Below, piece by piece: positions 38,150 to 48,141 of a stretch of 64,000 nucleotides of DNA; the first letter of the stretch is position 1; the number at the start of each line of letters is the position of its first letter. Made by a program: the position numbers and the translations under genes. This DNA comes from Acetobacter thailandicus (GTDB taxonomy: Bacteria > Pseudomonadota > Alphaproteobacteria > Acetobacterales > Acetobacteraceae), in NCBI RefSeq assembly GCF_011516655.1, contig NZ_WOSV01000003.1, positions 310,001-374,000 of the forward strand, read 5' to 3'. The notes under the pieces were generated by a model that ran no database searches, was not told the DNA's origin, and saw nothing but the letters and a program-made list of their open reading frames with translations.

Positions 38150-38949
38150 CATCTGCCGCCTCACTGCCTCAGCAGGCACTTTCACCTCTCACCAGCATAC
38201 TCCTTAAACAGGCCCGTCACGGTTTTTTCACCCGTGAAGGAGGTGTTTCAACCGGACCTTATGCCAGCCTGAACTGCTCTGTACGCTCTGAAGATACCCC
38301 CGCACACCTGCGTGAAAACAGACGCCGCATTGCTGACTGGATCAAAGTGCCTGAAAACGGGCTGACAAGCCTGTCTCAGGTACACGGAAAACGGGTTATC
38401 ACTGTCACTGAACCACTCCCCGCCGGCCAGCTGGAAGAAGCTGATGCCATGGTAACACGCAATCCGGCTATTGCACTGGGCACTATTACAGCTGACTGCG
38501 CACCGGTATTATTTGCTTCTGCTGACGGGCAGCTTGTCGGAGCGGCTCATGCAGGCTGGCGCGGTGCTCTGGCTGGCGTGATTGAAGCTACTCTTGACGT
38601 CATGCAGCACGAAGGAGCGCCTGTTGCCGGAATTTATGCCACCGTCGGCCCCTGCATCGCCCAGAGCAGCTACGAAACCGGTGAAGACATGCATTCTGAG
38701 ATAACAAAGAGCGACCCTGACGCCGCACGCTTTTTTATACCAGGGAAACGAACCGGCCATTATCAGTTCGACTTAGGCGGATGGTGCCTTTTCAGACTTA
38801 AAAGAGCAGGTGTGCAACATGCTTCTCTGCTCGGCGTTGATACATTTTCTAATGAAAAACAATTTTTCAGCCATCGTCGCCGCACGCTGACTGGCAATGG
38901 CCCGCTGGGGCATCAGCTTTCTGTTATCTCACCAGGAGCGCGCGCATAA
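38146..38949 (+). CDS. pgeF: Peptidoglycan editing factor / YfiH-type laccase-domain protein
   Basis: 267 residues of the Cu-oxidase_4 family. The conserved metal-site residues appear in SLSQVHGKRV (His), TADCAPVLFA (Cys) and GAAHAGWRGALAGV (His). PgeF removes wrong amino acids from peptidoglycan precursors; other members act as purine nucleoside phosphorylases, so both activities are possible. It sits between the methyltransferase and a lipoprotein gene with four-base and one-base overlaps, an operon with lgt. Confidence 0.92.
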   Translation: MTSAASLPQQALSPLTSILLKQARHGFFTREGGVSTGPYASLNCSVRSEDTPAHLRENRRRIADWIKVPENGLTSLSQVHGKRVITVTEPLPAGQLEEADAMVTRNPAIALGTITADCAPVLFASADGQLVGAAHAGWRGALAGVIEATLDVMQHEGAPVAGIYATVGPCIAQSSYETGEDMHSEITKSDPDAARFFIPGKRTGHYQFDLGGWCLFRLKRAGVQHASLLGVDTFSNEKQFFSHRRRTLTGNGPLGHQLSVISPGARA

Positions 38950-39890
38950 TGCTCTTCACTTTACGTCAGACAACTCTTCTCCCTTTGTCTGCCCTTCTGA
39001 TGCTCGGTGGCTGTATGCATGTACCCCGCCCTTTTTCAGACCCAGGTGCAAAGGCACGACAGCTTGCAGCTAACGCGCCGCCCTCGCGTCTTGATGTACC
39101 TCAGCCAGAACACACAGATCTTTCTCCGGCTAACTCAGCACTGCTATCGCAGGATATCGCTGAAGCGCTCCTTCAGCAGACTATCCCTGCAATTGCACAG
39201 CCTGCCAGAAAAGGGGACTGGTGGCTTAAGGTCACAACTGAGCAGCGTAACGATATGATTGTGCCGCTCTACACTGTCATGACACCGCAAAACACCGTGC
39301 GGGCAACACAGGAAGGCGTGCCCATTCCTGAAGAAATGTGGAACGAAGCCACCCCTGAATTTTTAAAGCAGGTTGCCAGCGACGCTGCTCCGCGCGTTTC
39401 TGCTGTGCTAAGCGGTATCCAGGCAGACCAGATGAATAAAGACCCCAACAGCCTGAAACACAGACCCGCACGCGTTTATTTCTCTGGTGTGAAGGGTGCT
39501 CCGGGGGATGGCAACATCTCACTGGCACGGGCTTTTGTAACCTATTTTCACAACACCCCTGATGTCCTGCAAAACAACCCCGCTGATGTTGACTTCACCG
39601 TAAACTGCCATGTTACCCTGACCAATGCTCCTGCCGGCACCACCAGCCACCCACAGCAGCACATTGAAATTGTCTGGCAGGTTTTAGATAAGAATGGCAA
39701 AGAAGCCGGAGCAGCAACGCAGCTGCACGACATTGATGCCCACTCTCTTGATAATTACTGGGGTGATGTTGCCAGCGCAGCGGCACAGGAAGCTGCAGCA
39801 GCTGTAGATCAGATTCTTAGTCGCTATTCAGGACGTGATGACGCCCCTCTTCCCGACCCGGCCTCAAAGAAAAAATCTTCAGATAAATAA
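38949..39890 (+). CDS. Conserved lipoprotein of unknown function
   Basis: 313 residues. The signal peptide ends in a lipobox LGGC (Cys about residue 22), so the protein is lipid-anchored after processing by Lgt encoded upstream. The mature part has no membrane segment. Blocks such as GDWWLKVTTEQRNDMIVPLY and DADFTVNCHVTLTN-like strands (read as PADVDFTVNCHVTL) suggest a beta-rich domain. The C-terminus is charged (PASKKKSSDK). Family not recognised. It begins one base before the pgeF stop and ends the operon at a strong hairpin. Confidence 0.75.
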   Translation: MLFTLRQTTLLPLSALLMLGGCMHVPRPFSDPGAKARQLAANAPPSRLDVPQPEHTDLSPANSALLSQDIAEALLQQTIPAIAQPARKGDWWLKVTTEQRNDMIVPLYTVMTPQNTVRATQEGVPIPEEMWNEATPEFLKQVASDAAPRVSAVLSGIQADQMNKDPNSLKHRPARVYFSGVKGAPGDGNISLARAFVTYFHNTPDVLQNNPADVDFTVNCHVTLTNAPAGTTSHPQQHIEIVWQVLDKNGKEAGAATQLHDIDAHSLDNYWGDVASAAAQEAAAAVDQILSRYSGRDDAPLPDPASKKKSSDK

Positions 39891-39901
39891 GTAGCTGCCA
39901 T

Positions 39902-39936
39902 ATCCCCTTCTGCGCAAAATTTCCGCAGAAGGGGAT
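39902..39936 (+). terminator. Hairpin after the lgt operon
   Basis: Perfect 13-bp arms ATCCCCTTCTGCG/CGCAGAAGGGGAT with a 9-base loop. No T-run follows, so it may be a rho-assisted or convergent-gene terminator shared with the SMR gene. Confidence 0.6.
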
Positions 39937-39962
39937 ACAAAATTATTAAGCAGCCTGATGTA

Positions 39963-40280
39963 TTAATTGCCGCATAATTTAAGCCCGATAACACACAGCA
40001 CAATACCACTGATGAACACCAGCCGCATGGCTGAAACAGGCTCATGAAAAACGATCATACCGAACACAACAGTGCCTGCAGCCCCCAGGGCTGTCCAGAC
40101 AGCATATGCTGTACCCATAGGGATACTACGCGTTGCCAGCTGTATAAGGCTGATGCTGGTCACCATGCACACTAACAGTCCGGCAAACCAGCCAATATCG
40201 CTCAGACTTTTTGTAAAACGTAAACAGGTTGTAAACCCTATTTCGAGAATACCGCTTACGATTAAATAAAACCAGTCCAA
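39963..40280 (-). CDS. SMR-family efflux transporter (SugE/EmrE-like)
   Basis: Four-helix small multidrug resistance protein that works as an antiparallel dimer. The start is placed at TTG 40280, giving LDWFYLIVSGILEIGFT with the essential membrane Glu14 and a product of 105 residues, the exact family length; AAAGGAA precedes it. The longer ATG frames add a hydrophilic tail. GTAYAVWTALGAAGTVVFG is the family signature. The guanidinium-exporter (Gdx/SugE) versus multidrug type is not settled. Confidence 0.9.
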   Translation of the reverse strand: MDWFYLIVSGILEIGFTTCLRFTKSLSDIGWFAGLLVCMVTSISLIQLATRSIPMGTAYAVWTALGAAGTVVFGMIVFHEPVSAMRLVFISGIVLCVIGLKLCGN

Positions 40281-40426
40281 CAAAAAATTCCTTTTTTTCA
40301 TATCGTTAAAAATAAAATATCTTTTCTTATTATCACGGCATAAAAAAAACAACTTCTCTTTCTCAAATATATTAAATATTTTATAATATATTTGTTATTT
40401 CTATAAAATTTAAAGAAGGATTTTTA

Positions 40427-40999
40427 ATGATAGAAATTTCAAAACATAAAATTGTCCTATTATTCTTTTTTACTCTGCTTACAGGACATGCGACATCTTA
40501 TGCACAAAATATTAGTGAAGAAGATAAACTGACACAAAAAATTATCGAATTTTACAACTACACCGGAAATGATGATGTTTATTATTTAAATGATTTATTT
40601 AAAATTAAATTAAAACGGGAAGTTTCAGAGAATAGTAATACATACACTGACAGGTATGTTTATATTAATAAAGTTTACTCTATTAATGTTGCCCATATTT
40701 CTGTCGCCGTCAAACGCCTGTCAGACAATAATAATATTTACTTTGATATCGCTGCTCTGTCTGCGCAGTGCTGGAACTTTCGTTCATTTGCAAATGCAAT
40801 GACTGAACCTCCTTCTGAAACAAACAGTGTTATGAATGATCCTGACTATGCCATATATCAGCGCCAGCTCTCACAGCAGCATGTTGTCTGGGTCAGCCCT
40901 GTAAGCGGCAATAAGCTCTCGCTCGATTATATAAATGACCCCATGAAATACGGTGGTCGTGACTGTATCAGAGCAATTACGATTGCAAGAGAACACTGA
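40427..40999 (+). CDS. AT-rich secreted orphan protein
   Basis: 190 residues with a signal peptide (KHKIVLLFFFTLLTGHATSYA, cleavage near residue 26). The mature part contains two Cys (AALSAQCWNF and GGRDCIRAI) that could form a disulfide, and no other recognised motif. Its 5' half is clearly more AT-rich than the neighbouring genes, pointing to acquisition by transfer or weak selection. GAAGGA lies before the ATG. It is convergent with the peptide transporter. Family not recognised. Confidence 0.65.
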   Translation: MIEISKHKIVLLFFFTLLTGHATSYAQNISEEDKLTQKIIEFYNYTGNDDVYYLNDLFKIKLKREVSENSNTYTDRYVYINKVYSINVAHISVAVKRLSDNNNIYFDIAALSAQCWNFRSFANAMTEPPSETNSVMNDPDYAIYQRQLSQQHVVWVSPVSGNKLSLDYINDPMKYGGRDCIRAITIAREH

Positions 41000-41047
41000 C
41001 ATTCTTCTGCCGCAGGTGCACACTCTGAATATCGCAGGCCAGGGGCA

Positions 41048-41087
41048 GTGACCGGCCAGCCCCATATTTCTGAGGCAGGCCGGTCAC
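41048..41087. terminator. 10-bp inverted repeat between convergent genes
   Basis: Arms GTGACCGGCC and GGCCGGTCAC enclose a 20-base loop. It lies between the secreted orphan and the peptide transporter stops. No T-run, so the terminator role is inferred. Confidence 0.45.
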
Positions 41088-41134
41088 ACCACTTTAAACA
41101 TCGGCCCGGACTGACCGCATAAAGCCGGGCTCTC

Positions 41135-42631
41135 TCAGGCTTCTGACTGCTCCTGCGCAGCACGATGCTGTGCATCCCACTTACGTGTAAATGGAAGGCA
41201 GATAACAAACAATAATGTGCAGATTACAGCTGTAAAAAACAATATACGAAATAAACCTGCATAAGCATGCAACGTCGTGACCAGATCTGTGGCAGCAACG
41301 CCCTCGCCAATGGCAGCATAGTTTGCCATGATACTTCCCAGATACATAGCAACACCGTTTGACACACAATAGCTGCCCATCATAAATGCGCCAACATTTG
41401 CAGGAACATACCGGGCAACCACAGCAAGCCCCAGCGCACTGATCAGCAGTTCACCCACTGATAACGCCCCGTAAGCCCAGAACATAACCCATGGCGATAC
41501 CAGCGTTGTACTTGTTGCCGCACTCCACCACCAGATCAGAAAAGCCAGAGCAACAAGAGCAAAACCGGCTATAAATTTTTCAGCAATAGGAAAATTCCAG
41601 CCACGTTTTTCTATCGTGCCGTAAACCCATGACAGAACAGGACTGGCTGCCATAATCCACAAAGGATTCAGCGCCTGAAACTGCCCCGCAGACATAGAAA
41701 ACAGCGTATGCCCGAACAGGGTAAACTGTGAGCTGACATCACGCAGCGCAAACAATGTAAGAGAAGTGACCATCTGCTGATAAAAAATGAAATACAGCAT
41801 CGTCTGTACGATCAGCAGATAAGCAAGCCTTAAGCCGGGTCTGAAAGCCTCCTCCGCTTTAGCGTAAAGATAAATCCAGATACCAAGGGTCACAATAGCG
41901 GCCAGCCAGACGCAGCCTCTGCCCAGTGAGGGAGAGCCAAGCACTGCCAGCAGAACAGCGCCTGCAACCACCATAGCGCCAATCACTGCACCCATACGGC
42001 CCCATGCTACGGGCTCAAAGTCAGGAGCTGAACCAATATGCTGCAACCGGCTACGAAACAGCAGATAGCTCAGCACGCCAAAGGCCAGACCAGCAGAGCA
42101 AACAAAGAAAGGAGGCCCCCAGCCAAAACGCTGCTGCAGCCAGGGTGTCAGCAAAAGGGAGAAGGTAGAACCGACATTGATGCTCATGTAATAAATTGTA
42201 AAAGCAACGTCGATCTTTGCATCATCGCCTTCGTAAATGCGGCGTACAAGGTTAGCGGCATTTGCTTTAAACAGGCCATTACCCAGCGCAATCACTGATA
42301 ATGCTGCGAAAAGGGCCATCTGACCGCCAAAGTCAAAACCCAGCAGGGCATAACCCAGCGTCAGCACAATACCCCCCATAAGCATGGTGCGACGAGAGCC
42401 CAGCACGGCATCACCAAGCCAGCCACCAACAGCCGGAGCTGCGTAAGTGATAGCTGCAAATGTGCCCCACAGCAGGTTGGCCTGTTTGTCGCCAAAACCC
42501 AGCCGCTGGACCATATAAAGCAGCAGGATCCCCTGCATGCCATAAAAACCAAACCGCTCCCATAACTCTATGGCAAGCACGACAGAGAAAGACTGCGCCC
42601 TGGCAGGTGCGCGAGGTAAAGATGCTGTCAT
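41135..42631 (-). CDS. POT-family proton-dependent oligopeptide transporter
   Basis: Inner-membrane di/tripeptide:H+ symporter, 498 residues from the ATG at 42631. The N-terminal ELWERFGFYGMQGILLLYMV corresponds to the POT ExxERFxYY helix, followed by GGWLGDAVLGSRRTMLMGG and the NVGSTFSLLLTP helix of the PTR2 signature. About 14 hydrophobic segments. GGAG precedes the ATG; longer frames give a non-hydrophobic tail. It is divergent from icd over about 230 bp. Confidence 0.92.
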   Translation of the reverse strand: MTASLPRAPARAQSFSVVLAIELWERFGFYGMQGILLLYMVQRLGFGDKQANLLWGTFAAITYAAPAVGGWLGDAVLGSRRTMLMGGIVLTLGYALLGFDFGGQMALFAALSVIALGNGLFKANAANLVRRIYEGDDAKIDVAFTIYYMSINVGSTFSLLLTPWLQQRFGWGPPFFVCSAGLAFGVLSYLLFRSRLQHIGSAPDFEPVAWGRMGAVIGAMVVAGAVLLAVLGSPSLGRGCVWLAAIVTLGIWIYLYAKAEEAFRPGLRLAYLLIVQTMLYFIFYQQMVTSLTLFALRDVSSQFTLFGHTLFSMSAGQFQALNPLWIMAASPVLSWVYGTIEKRGWNFPIAEKFIAGFALVALAFLIWWWSAATSTTLVSPWVMFWAYGALSVGELLISALGLAVVARYVPANVGAFMMGSYCVSNGVAMYLGSIMANYAAIGEGVAATDLVTTLHAYAGLFRILFFTAVICTLLFVICLPFTRKWDAQHRAAQEQSEA

Positions 42632-42862
42632 AAGGCTCCGACCATATTGTAATCTCTTTTCCAGAACAGATATACCTGCGCTGTGCAGGTTTGTTGCTGA
42701 CAGGCTTTTACACGAAGTGATTTTAAATCGCACCTGTAACAAAGCCAGAGATATCATATCTCGTCAGAAACAAGTCCGTACCAGAACGCTTACCCCACAG
42801 CCCGGCGGTTAACCGGCACTGTGTCGTATTCTCACATTTTTTTCGGAACTGGTGTTATTTCA

Positions 42863-44083
42863 ATGGCAAAGATCAAGGTAAAAAATCCCATCGTAGAAAT
42901 GGACGGCGATGAAATGACCCGCATTATCTGGCATTTTATTCGCGAAAAACTGATTCTCCCCTATCTTGATGTCGATCTGAAATACTACGACCTGGGAATC
43001 GAACACCGTGATGCAACCGATGACCAGGTAACAGTCGACGCAGCTGAAGCCACAAAACGCTACGGCGTCGCAGTAAAATGCGCGACCATTACACCTGATG
43101 AAGCCCGCGTTGAAGAATTTGGCCTCAAACGTATGTACCGTTCACCCAACGGCACTATCCGTAACATTCTTGATGGTACAATCTTCCGTGAGCCAATCGT
43201 CTGCTCAAACGTCCCTCGTCTTGTACCACACTGGACAAAACCAATTGTCATCGGCCGTCATGCTTATGGTGATATTTACCGCGCAGCAGAAACCAAAATC
43301 CCGGGGCCTGGCAAAGTTACCCTGAACTACGTTCCTGCTGACGGTGGTGAAAGCATCACCCTCGATGTGCATGATTTTAAAGGTCCAGGCGTAACCCTTG
43401 GCATGCACAACACCCGTGCATCAATCGAAGGCTTTGCCCGCGCCTCTCTCTCCTACGGCAGAGACCGTAACCTGCCCGTTTACCTCTCTACCAAAAATAC
43501 CATCCTCAAAGCTTATGATGGTATGTTTAAGGATGTTTTCCAGGAGGTTTATGAGCGCGAATTCAGGGCAGATTTTGAAAAAGCCGGCCTGACCTATGAA
43601 CACCGCCTGATTGACGACATGGTGGCCTGTGCCCTGAAATGGAACGGCGGCTATGTATGGGCCTGTAAAAACTATGACGGTGACGTAGAAAGCGACATCG
43701 TAGCACAGGGATTTGGCAGCCTGGGCCTTATGACCTCTGTTCTGCTCAGCCCGACAGGTGATGTTGTTGAAGCCGAAGCTGCACATGGCACGGTGACCCG
43801 TCACTACCGTGAGCACCAGAAAGGCAAGGCAACCAGCACCAACCCGATTGCCTCTATCTTTGCATGGACACGGGGACTGGCTTACCGCGGTCGCTTTGAT
43901 AATACCCCCGATGTTGTACATTTTGCCGGCACACTTGAGAAAGTCTGCATCGACACCGTCGAATCAGGTAAAATGACTAAAGATCTCGCGATGCTTGTCG
44001 GCAAAGATACCCCATGGCTCGACACACAGTCATTCCTTGATGCGCTGGATGCCGGTCTGAAAAAAGAATTCGCTAAATCCTGA
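42863..44083 (+). CDS. icd: NADP-dependent isocitrate dehydrogenase
   Basis: Oxidative decarboxylation of isocitrate to 2-oxoglutarate. 406 residues from the ATG at 42863, beginning [20 protein letters not shown], which is the eukaryote-like type II NADP-IDH rather than the E. coli type. [20 protein letters not shown] is the substrate loop and [20 protein letters not shown] the metal-site region. It has a strong terminator. 2-oxoglutarate made here is also the signal read by PII (glnB) in this window. Confidence 0.96.
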   Translation: MAKIKVKNPIVEMDGDEMTRIIWHFIREKLILPYLDVDLKYYDLGIEHRDATDDQVTVDAAEATKRYGVAVKCATITPDEARVEEFGLKRMYRSPNGTIRNILDGTIFREPIVCSNVPRLVPHWTKPIVIGRHAYGDIYRAAETKIPGPGKVTLNYVPADGGESITLDVHDFKGPGVTLGMHNTRASIEGFARASLSYGRDRNLPVYLSTKNTILKAYDGMFKDVFQEVYEREFRADFEKAGLTYEHRLIDDMVACALKWNGGYVWACKNYDGDVESDIVAQGFGSLGLMTSVLLSPTGDVVEAEAAHGTVTRHYREHQKGKATSTNPIASIFAWTRGLAYRGRFDNTPDVVHFAGTLEKVCIDTVESGKMTKDLAMLVGKDTPWLDTQSFLDALDAGLKKEFAKS

Positions 44084-44113
44084 TCATCTGATCTCTGCGA
44101 AAAATATTATGAA

Positions 44114-44147
44114 AGGGGAGCCTTCTCACAGGGGCTCCCTTTTTTTG
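44114..44147 (+). terminator. Rho-independent terminator of icd
   Basis: Stem GGGAGCC/GGCTCCC with an A-rich lead and a T7 run after it (44140-44146). Confidence 0.9.
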
Positions 44148-44242
44148 TGAAAACCGCTAATGTGCCTGCCCGCACAGCACTCGTCCATTTTATGGGCCTG
44201 CCTCATTCAGTCAGTCATACCTCAGAAAGGTTTTTTAACATC

Positions 44243-45265
44243 ATGGCCGACACGCCCGTTGAAACAGATGTTGTCATTATTGGCGCAGGTCCGGCTGGAC
44301 TCTTCGCCGCATTTCAGTGCGCTATGCTACGCCTGAACTGCCTGCTCATTGATGTTCTGCCAGAAGTTGGTGGTCAGTGTATCGCCCTTTACCCTGAAAA
44401 GCCCATCTATGACATTCCGGCCTGCCCGGCGATTGAAGCCTCTCAGCTGATCGCTCAGCTGGAAAAGCAAATTGCACCCTTTAATATTCCGCGCCTGCTT
44501 AAGCATCGCGTTGATGACGTTTCTGGCAACCGGGGCGACTTTTCTGTCAAAACTGACAAAGGTACAACCGTTAAAGCAAAAGCCATTATTATTGCTGCCG
44601 GAGCCGGTGCATTTGGCCCGAACCGCCCACCGCTTGAAGGTCTGGAGCACTTTGAAGAAACTGGCTCGGTGCAATATTATGTCCGCCGAAAAGCTGACTT
44701 TGCAAACCGTAATATTGTGATTGCAGGAGGCGGGGATTCCGCACTCGACTGGGCACTCGCACTCAAAGATAATGCAAAAAAGCTGTATCTTGTACATCGT
44801 CGCGACCGTTTTCGTGGTGCGCCTGAAAGTTTACGACTGCTTGATGATGCTGTGGCTGCCGGGCAGATTGAAAAAATCACCCCATATCAGCTCCACGCCC
44901 TTCATGGAGAAAACGGTAAACTCAGTGCCGTTGAAGTCATTGATCTGGATGGCACAACCCGTAAACTGGAGGCTGACACTCTCCTGCCCTTCTTTGGCCT
45001 GGCCACCGACCTGGGGCCCATAGCCACATGGGATATTCAAACAGCACGCTCTGTTATTCCGGTCCGTCCCTCTGACTGCGAAACATCACGCGCAGGTATT
45101 TTTGCCATTGGCGACATTGCGAGTTACCCAGGAAAGCTAAAACTTATTTTGCAGAGCTTTAGTGAAGCAGCCATGGCAACACATGCCATTCACCCGATTG
45201 TACACCCTGACCAGGCTTTGCACTTTGAGCATTCGACAACACGCGGCGTACCGGCAACCGCCTGA
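44243..45265 (+). CDS. Ferredoxin/flavodoxin--NADP+ reductase, thioredoxin-reductase-like
   Basis: A flavoprotein of 340 residues. FAD motif VVIIGAGPAGLFAAFQCAML near the N-terminus, VGGQCIALYPEKPIYDIPA in place of the redox CxxC of thioredoxin reductase, and the NADPH motif VIAGGGDSALDWALALKD. The missing CxxC and the YPEKPIYDIP block define the YumC-type FNR. The ATG at 44243 has AGAAAGG upstream. It may feed electrons to ferredoxin-dependent Fe-S or haem steps. Terminator shared with the convergent His-rich gene. Confidence 0.92.
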   Translation: MADTPVETDVVIIGAGPAGLFAAFQCAMLRLNCLLIDVLPEVGGQCIALYPEKPIYDIPACPAIEASQLIAQLEKQIAPFNIPRLLKHRVDDVSGNRGDFSVKTDKGTTVKAKAIIIAAGAGAFGPNRPPLEGLEHFEETGSVQYYVRRKADFANRNIVIAGGGDSALDWALALKDNAKKLYLVHRRDRFRGAPESLRLLDDAVAAGQIEKITPYQLHALHGENGKLSAVEVIDLDGTTRKLEADTLLPFFGLATDLGPIATWDIQTARSVIPVRPSDCETSRAGIFAIGDIASYPGKLKLILQSFSEAAMATHAIHPIVHPDQALHFEHSTTRGVPATA

Positions 45266-45290
45266 ATATTAAAGAAGGGCCAGATACATA

Positions 45291-45330
45291 AAAAAACAGA
45301 ACCTCGGAGTTACCTCCGGGTTCTGTTTCA
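45291..45330. terminator. Bidirectional terminator between the FNR and His-rich genes
   Basis: Stem CAGAACC(T)CGGAG/CTCCGGGTTCTG with one bulge. On the minus strand it is followed by TTTTTT; on the plus strand by TTTCAG. Confidence 0.8.
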
Positions 45331-45379
45331 GTCTCAGAGCTCAGGGGGGAGTTATACTCCACCCTGAAAAGAGACTTGC

Positions 45380-45667
45380 TTACTGAGCAGCTGCTGTTGA
45401 ATCAGCGGCTGCTTTTGGCTTGTGATGACCATGATGGCCGTGTTTTTTACCATCATGCTGATGCTGGCCGTGATGAGCACCTTTCTTAGCAACGTCACCA
45501 CTTTTAGAAGCGGAATCTGACGGAGGAGCTGGTGGCACATCACCTTTAGCAGGGACTTCAGAAGAAGCAGCAGGTGGTGCAGGAGGAGCTTCCTGAGCAA
45601 AAGAAGGGGCAGCTGCACCCATCAGAGCAACGACAGAAGCGGCTGAAAGAAAATGACGAAACTTCAT
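45380..45667 (-). CDS. His-rich exported small protein
   Basis: 95 residues from the ATG at 45667, with AAGGAG 11 bases upstream. A signal peptide (KFRHFLSAASVVALMGAAAP SFA in two pieces) is followed by an Ala/Pro/Ser-rich linker and a cluster HHGQHQHDGKKHGHHGHHK with ten His in 19 residues, then an Ala/Lys-rich end. The His cluster could bind Ni, Cu, Zn or Co in the periplasm. No folded domain is evident and no metal genes adjoin, so the function is open. A longer in-frame ATG is ignored because it would spoil the signal peptide. Confidence 0.75.
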   Translation of the reverse strand: MKFRHFLSAASVVALMGAAAPSFAQEAPPAPPAASSEVPAKGDVPPAPPSDSASKSGDVAKKGAHHGQHQHDGKKHGHHGHHKPKAAADSTAAAQ

Positions 45668-45918
45668 CGAAAAATTTCTCCTTAAATAAGTCAGGTTCCT
45701 CACGGTCACGATTTTATCGATATATCGCTGACACGTTCATACACAAACCCGACTAACATCCTGTTTATAACACGATCGCAAGACATCGTCTTGATATAAA
45801 TTTTATAAATAAACGCGATTTGCCAGTATTTAAACTTATACTGATTATATTGCTGACATAATCCTGTTGTCAGGCATTACAAAACAACCTGCCATACCCC
45901 AATACCCGTTTTTGCACA

Positions 45919-45951
45919 TAAAAAAAGCCAGCCTGCTATGCACAGGCTGGC
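45919..45951 (-). terminator. Rho-independent terminator of typA
   Basis: On the minus strand, stem GCCAGCCTG/CAGGCTGGC with a 7-base loop followed by seven T residues. Confidence 0.88.
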
Positions 45952-45971
45952 CCTCTTCTAACGATAATGCC

Positions 45972-47795
45972 TCAGGCGTTATCGCCCTTACGTTCACGTT
46001 TTTTACGCTCATTCGGGTCAAGATAACGCTTACGCAGACGAACAGCTGAAGGTGTAACCTCAACCAGCTCATCATCTTCAATGTAAGCAATAGCCTGCTC
46101 AAGCGACATACGACGTGGCGGAACCAGCAGAAGTGCATCATCTTTACCGGCTGCACGAATGTTGGTCAGCTTCTTTTCACGAACCGGATTTACTTCCAGG
46201 TCATTTTCACGTGAATGCTCACCAATGATCATACCAACGTAAACTTTTTCACCGGCATCAACAAACAGCGTGCCACGGTCCTGCAGCGAGAACAGAGAGT
46301 ACTGTGTGGTTGCACCATCTTCAGCTGAAATCAGCGAACCGTTACGACGGCCTTCAATCGTGCCTGCATATGGCTGATAGCCATGGAAGAGACGGTTCAT
46401 GATACCCGTACCGCGTGTATCGGTCAGGAACTCACCATGATAACCAATCAGACCACGTGAAGGGATAATAAAGGTCAGACGAACTTTATCACCACCTGAC
46501 GGGCGCATATCCTGCATCTGGCCTTTACGCAGAGACATCTTCTCTACGACAACACCTGAATAAGGCTCGTCCACGTCGATCATAACTTCTTCGTATGGCT
46601 CTTCGCGCTCACCTGTCTCCTCGTTAGTGCGATACAGCACGCGGGGACGACCGATTGTCAGCTCAAAGCCTTCACGACGCATGGTTTCAATCAGAACACC
46701 AAGCTGAAGCTCGCCACGGCCTGCGACTTCAAAAGCTTCGCTTTCGGGGCTTTCTGTCACGCGGATCGCAACGTTACCTTCTGTTTCCTTAAACAGACGG
46801 TCACGAATCTGACGTGATGTCACTTTCTTGCCTTCACGACCACCCAGAGGGCCATCATTGAGGCGGAATGTCATAGACAGGGTTGGCGGATCAACCGGGA
46901 TAGATTCCAGAGGCTCAGCCACTTCAGGCGCTGCGATTGTGTCAGGAATAGTCGCTTCTGACAGACCAGCAACAGCAACGATATCACCGGCTTCAACTTC
47001 ATCAACCGCGACGCGATCAAGCCCACGGAAAGACAGCAGTTTCGTCAGACGGCCTGTTTCAACCACAGAACCATCACGACGGAGCACCTTAACGGGCATA
47101 TTAACTTTAGCACGTCCCTGCTCAACACGACCGGTCAGTACGCGACCAAGGAAGTTGTCATTTTCAAGAATAGTCGCCGTCATAGCGAACGGCTTTTCTT
47201 TATCCAGTGCAGGTGATGGCACATGACGCAGAATCAGGTCGAACATCGGGCTGAGGTCTTTACGTGCCCCGTCAAGTTCTTCATCTGCCCAGCCCTGACG
47301 GCCTGAAGCGTACAGCATCGGGAAGTCAAGCTGCTCTTCATTTGCATCGAGTGAAGCAAACAGATCAAAAATTTCGTTATGAACTTCGTCCGGGCGGGCA
47401 TCGCCACGGTCAATTTTGTTCACAACAACAATTGGTTTCAGACCACGTGCCAGTGCTTTACCAACCACAAATTTTGTCTGTGGCAGTGCACCTTCAGCAG
47501 AATCGACCAGCACAATTGCACCGTCAACCATGCTCAGAATACGCTCAACTTCACCGCCAAAGTCAGCATGTCCGGGTGTATCAATAATGTTGATACGGGT
47601 ATCATTCCATACAACAGATGTACATTTAGCCAGAATGGTGATGCCACGCTCGCGTTCCAGGTCATTGCTGTCCATCGCGCGTTCAGCAACCTGCTGATGC
47701 TCATGGAAGGAGCCGGACTGCTTAAGCAATTCATCAACGAGTGTAGTTTTGCCATGATCAACGTGAGCAATGATGGCGATATTGCGGATATCCAT
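45972..47795 (-). CDS. typA: Ribosome-binding GTPase TypA/BipA
   Basis: Translational GTPase that helps ribosome assembly and stress or cold growth. 607 residues from the ATG at 47795. G1 [15 protein letters not shown], switch region [14 protein letters not shown]3 [14 protein letters not shown] and G4 VVNKIDR are intact, and the C-terminal domain has [20 protein letters not shown], diagnostic for BipA. It has its own terminator. Confidence 0.97.
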   Translation of the reverse strand: MDIRNIAIIAHVDHGKTTLVDELLKQSGSFHEHQQVAERAMDSNDLERERGITILAKCTSVVWNDTRINIIDTPGHADFGGEVERILSMVDGAIVLVDSAEGALPQTKFVVGKALARGLKPIVVVNKIDRGDARPDEVHNEIFDLFASLDANEEQLDFPMLYASGRQGWADEELDGARKDLSPMFDLILRHVPSPALDKEKPFAMTATILENDNFLGRVLTGRVEQGRAKVNMPVKVLRRDGSVVETGRLTKLLSFRGLDRVAVDEVEAGDIVAVAGLSEATIPDTIAAPEVAEPLESIPVDPPTLSMTFRLNDGPLGGREGKKVTSRQIRDRLFKETEGNVAIRVTESPESEAFEVAGRGELQLGVLIETMRREGFELTIGRPRVLYRTNEETGEREEPYEEVMIDVDEPYSGVVVEKMSLRKGQMQDMRPSGGDKVRLTFIIPSRGLIGYHGEFLTDTRGTGIMNRLFHGYQPYAGTIEGRRNGSLISAEDGATTQYSLFSLQDRGTLFVDAGEKVYVGMIIGEHSRENDLEVNPVREKKLTNIRAAGKDDALLLVPPRRMSLEQAIAYIEDDELVEVTPSAVRLRKRYLDPNERKKRERKGDNA

Positions 47796-48141
47796 GAAGA
47801 GTGCCTGATTTTCCCTGCGGGTTCTTCCGCCCCCCATTCGCTAAAAAAGGAGGCAGTTAAGACGTCACATAAATAAAGTTCTGGCTTGTCATTAAACGTC
47901 AGCGGGCAGAATTGCACGTAAAATCATTATGAAAACGACACACTGCTCTTATTTTTACCTGTCAGAGAACGGTTTTCTGCCCCTCCGGCCCGTTTATGGC
48001 TCATATATCCTGCCTGCAATGGACAGATCACCGGCATGAGAGTATTTTACAGTTGAGGATCATTCGCAACACGGACATGACAGGCATCCGGTTCAGAGGA
48101 CCCTCCCTACCCGCCACCTCTCAGGACAGGACCAGTCAGCC
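47796..48141. other. Divergent promoter region typA/feoA
   Basis: 346 bp without a plausible gene. It contains a Fur-like palindrome at 48053-48069. No hairpin or RNA gene was recognised. Confidence 0.5.
48053..48069. promoter_or_regulatory. Fur-like box upstream of feoABC
   Basis: TTGAGGAT-C-ATTCGCAA, an imperfect palindrome with six of eight arm positions matched; the reverse strand reads TTGCGAATGATCCTCAA, close to the classical Fur pattern. It lies about 75 bp upstream of the feoA start, a sensible operator position for iron repression. Inference from pattern only. Confidence 0.5.

Noticed and set aside
43421-43921. Long antisense frame inside icd
   Set aside because: Lies wholly within a certain gene, with no ribosome site or recognisable domain; the same holds for the antisense frames inside the FNR gene (44327-44797) and typA (47379-47876).
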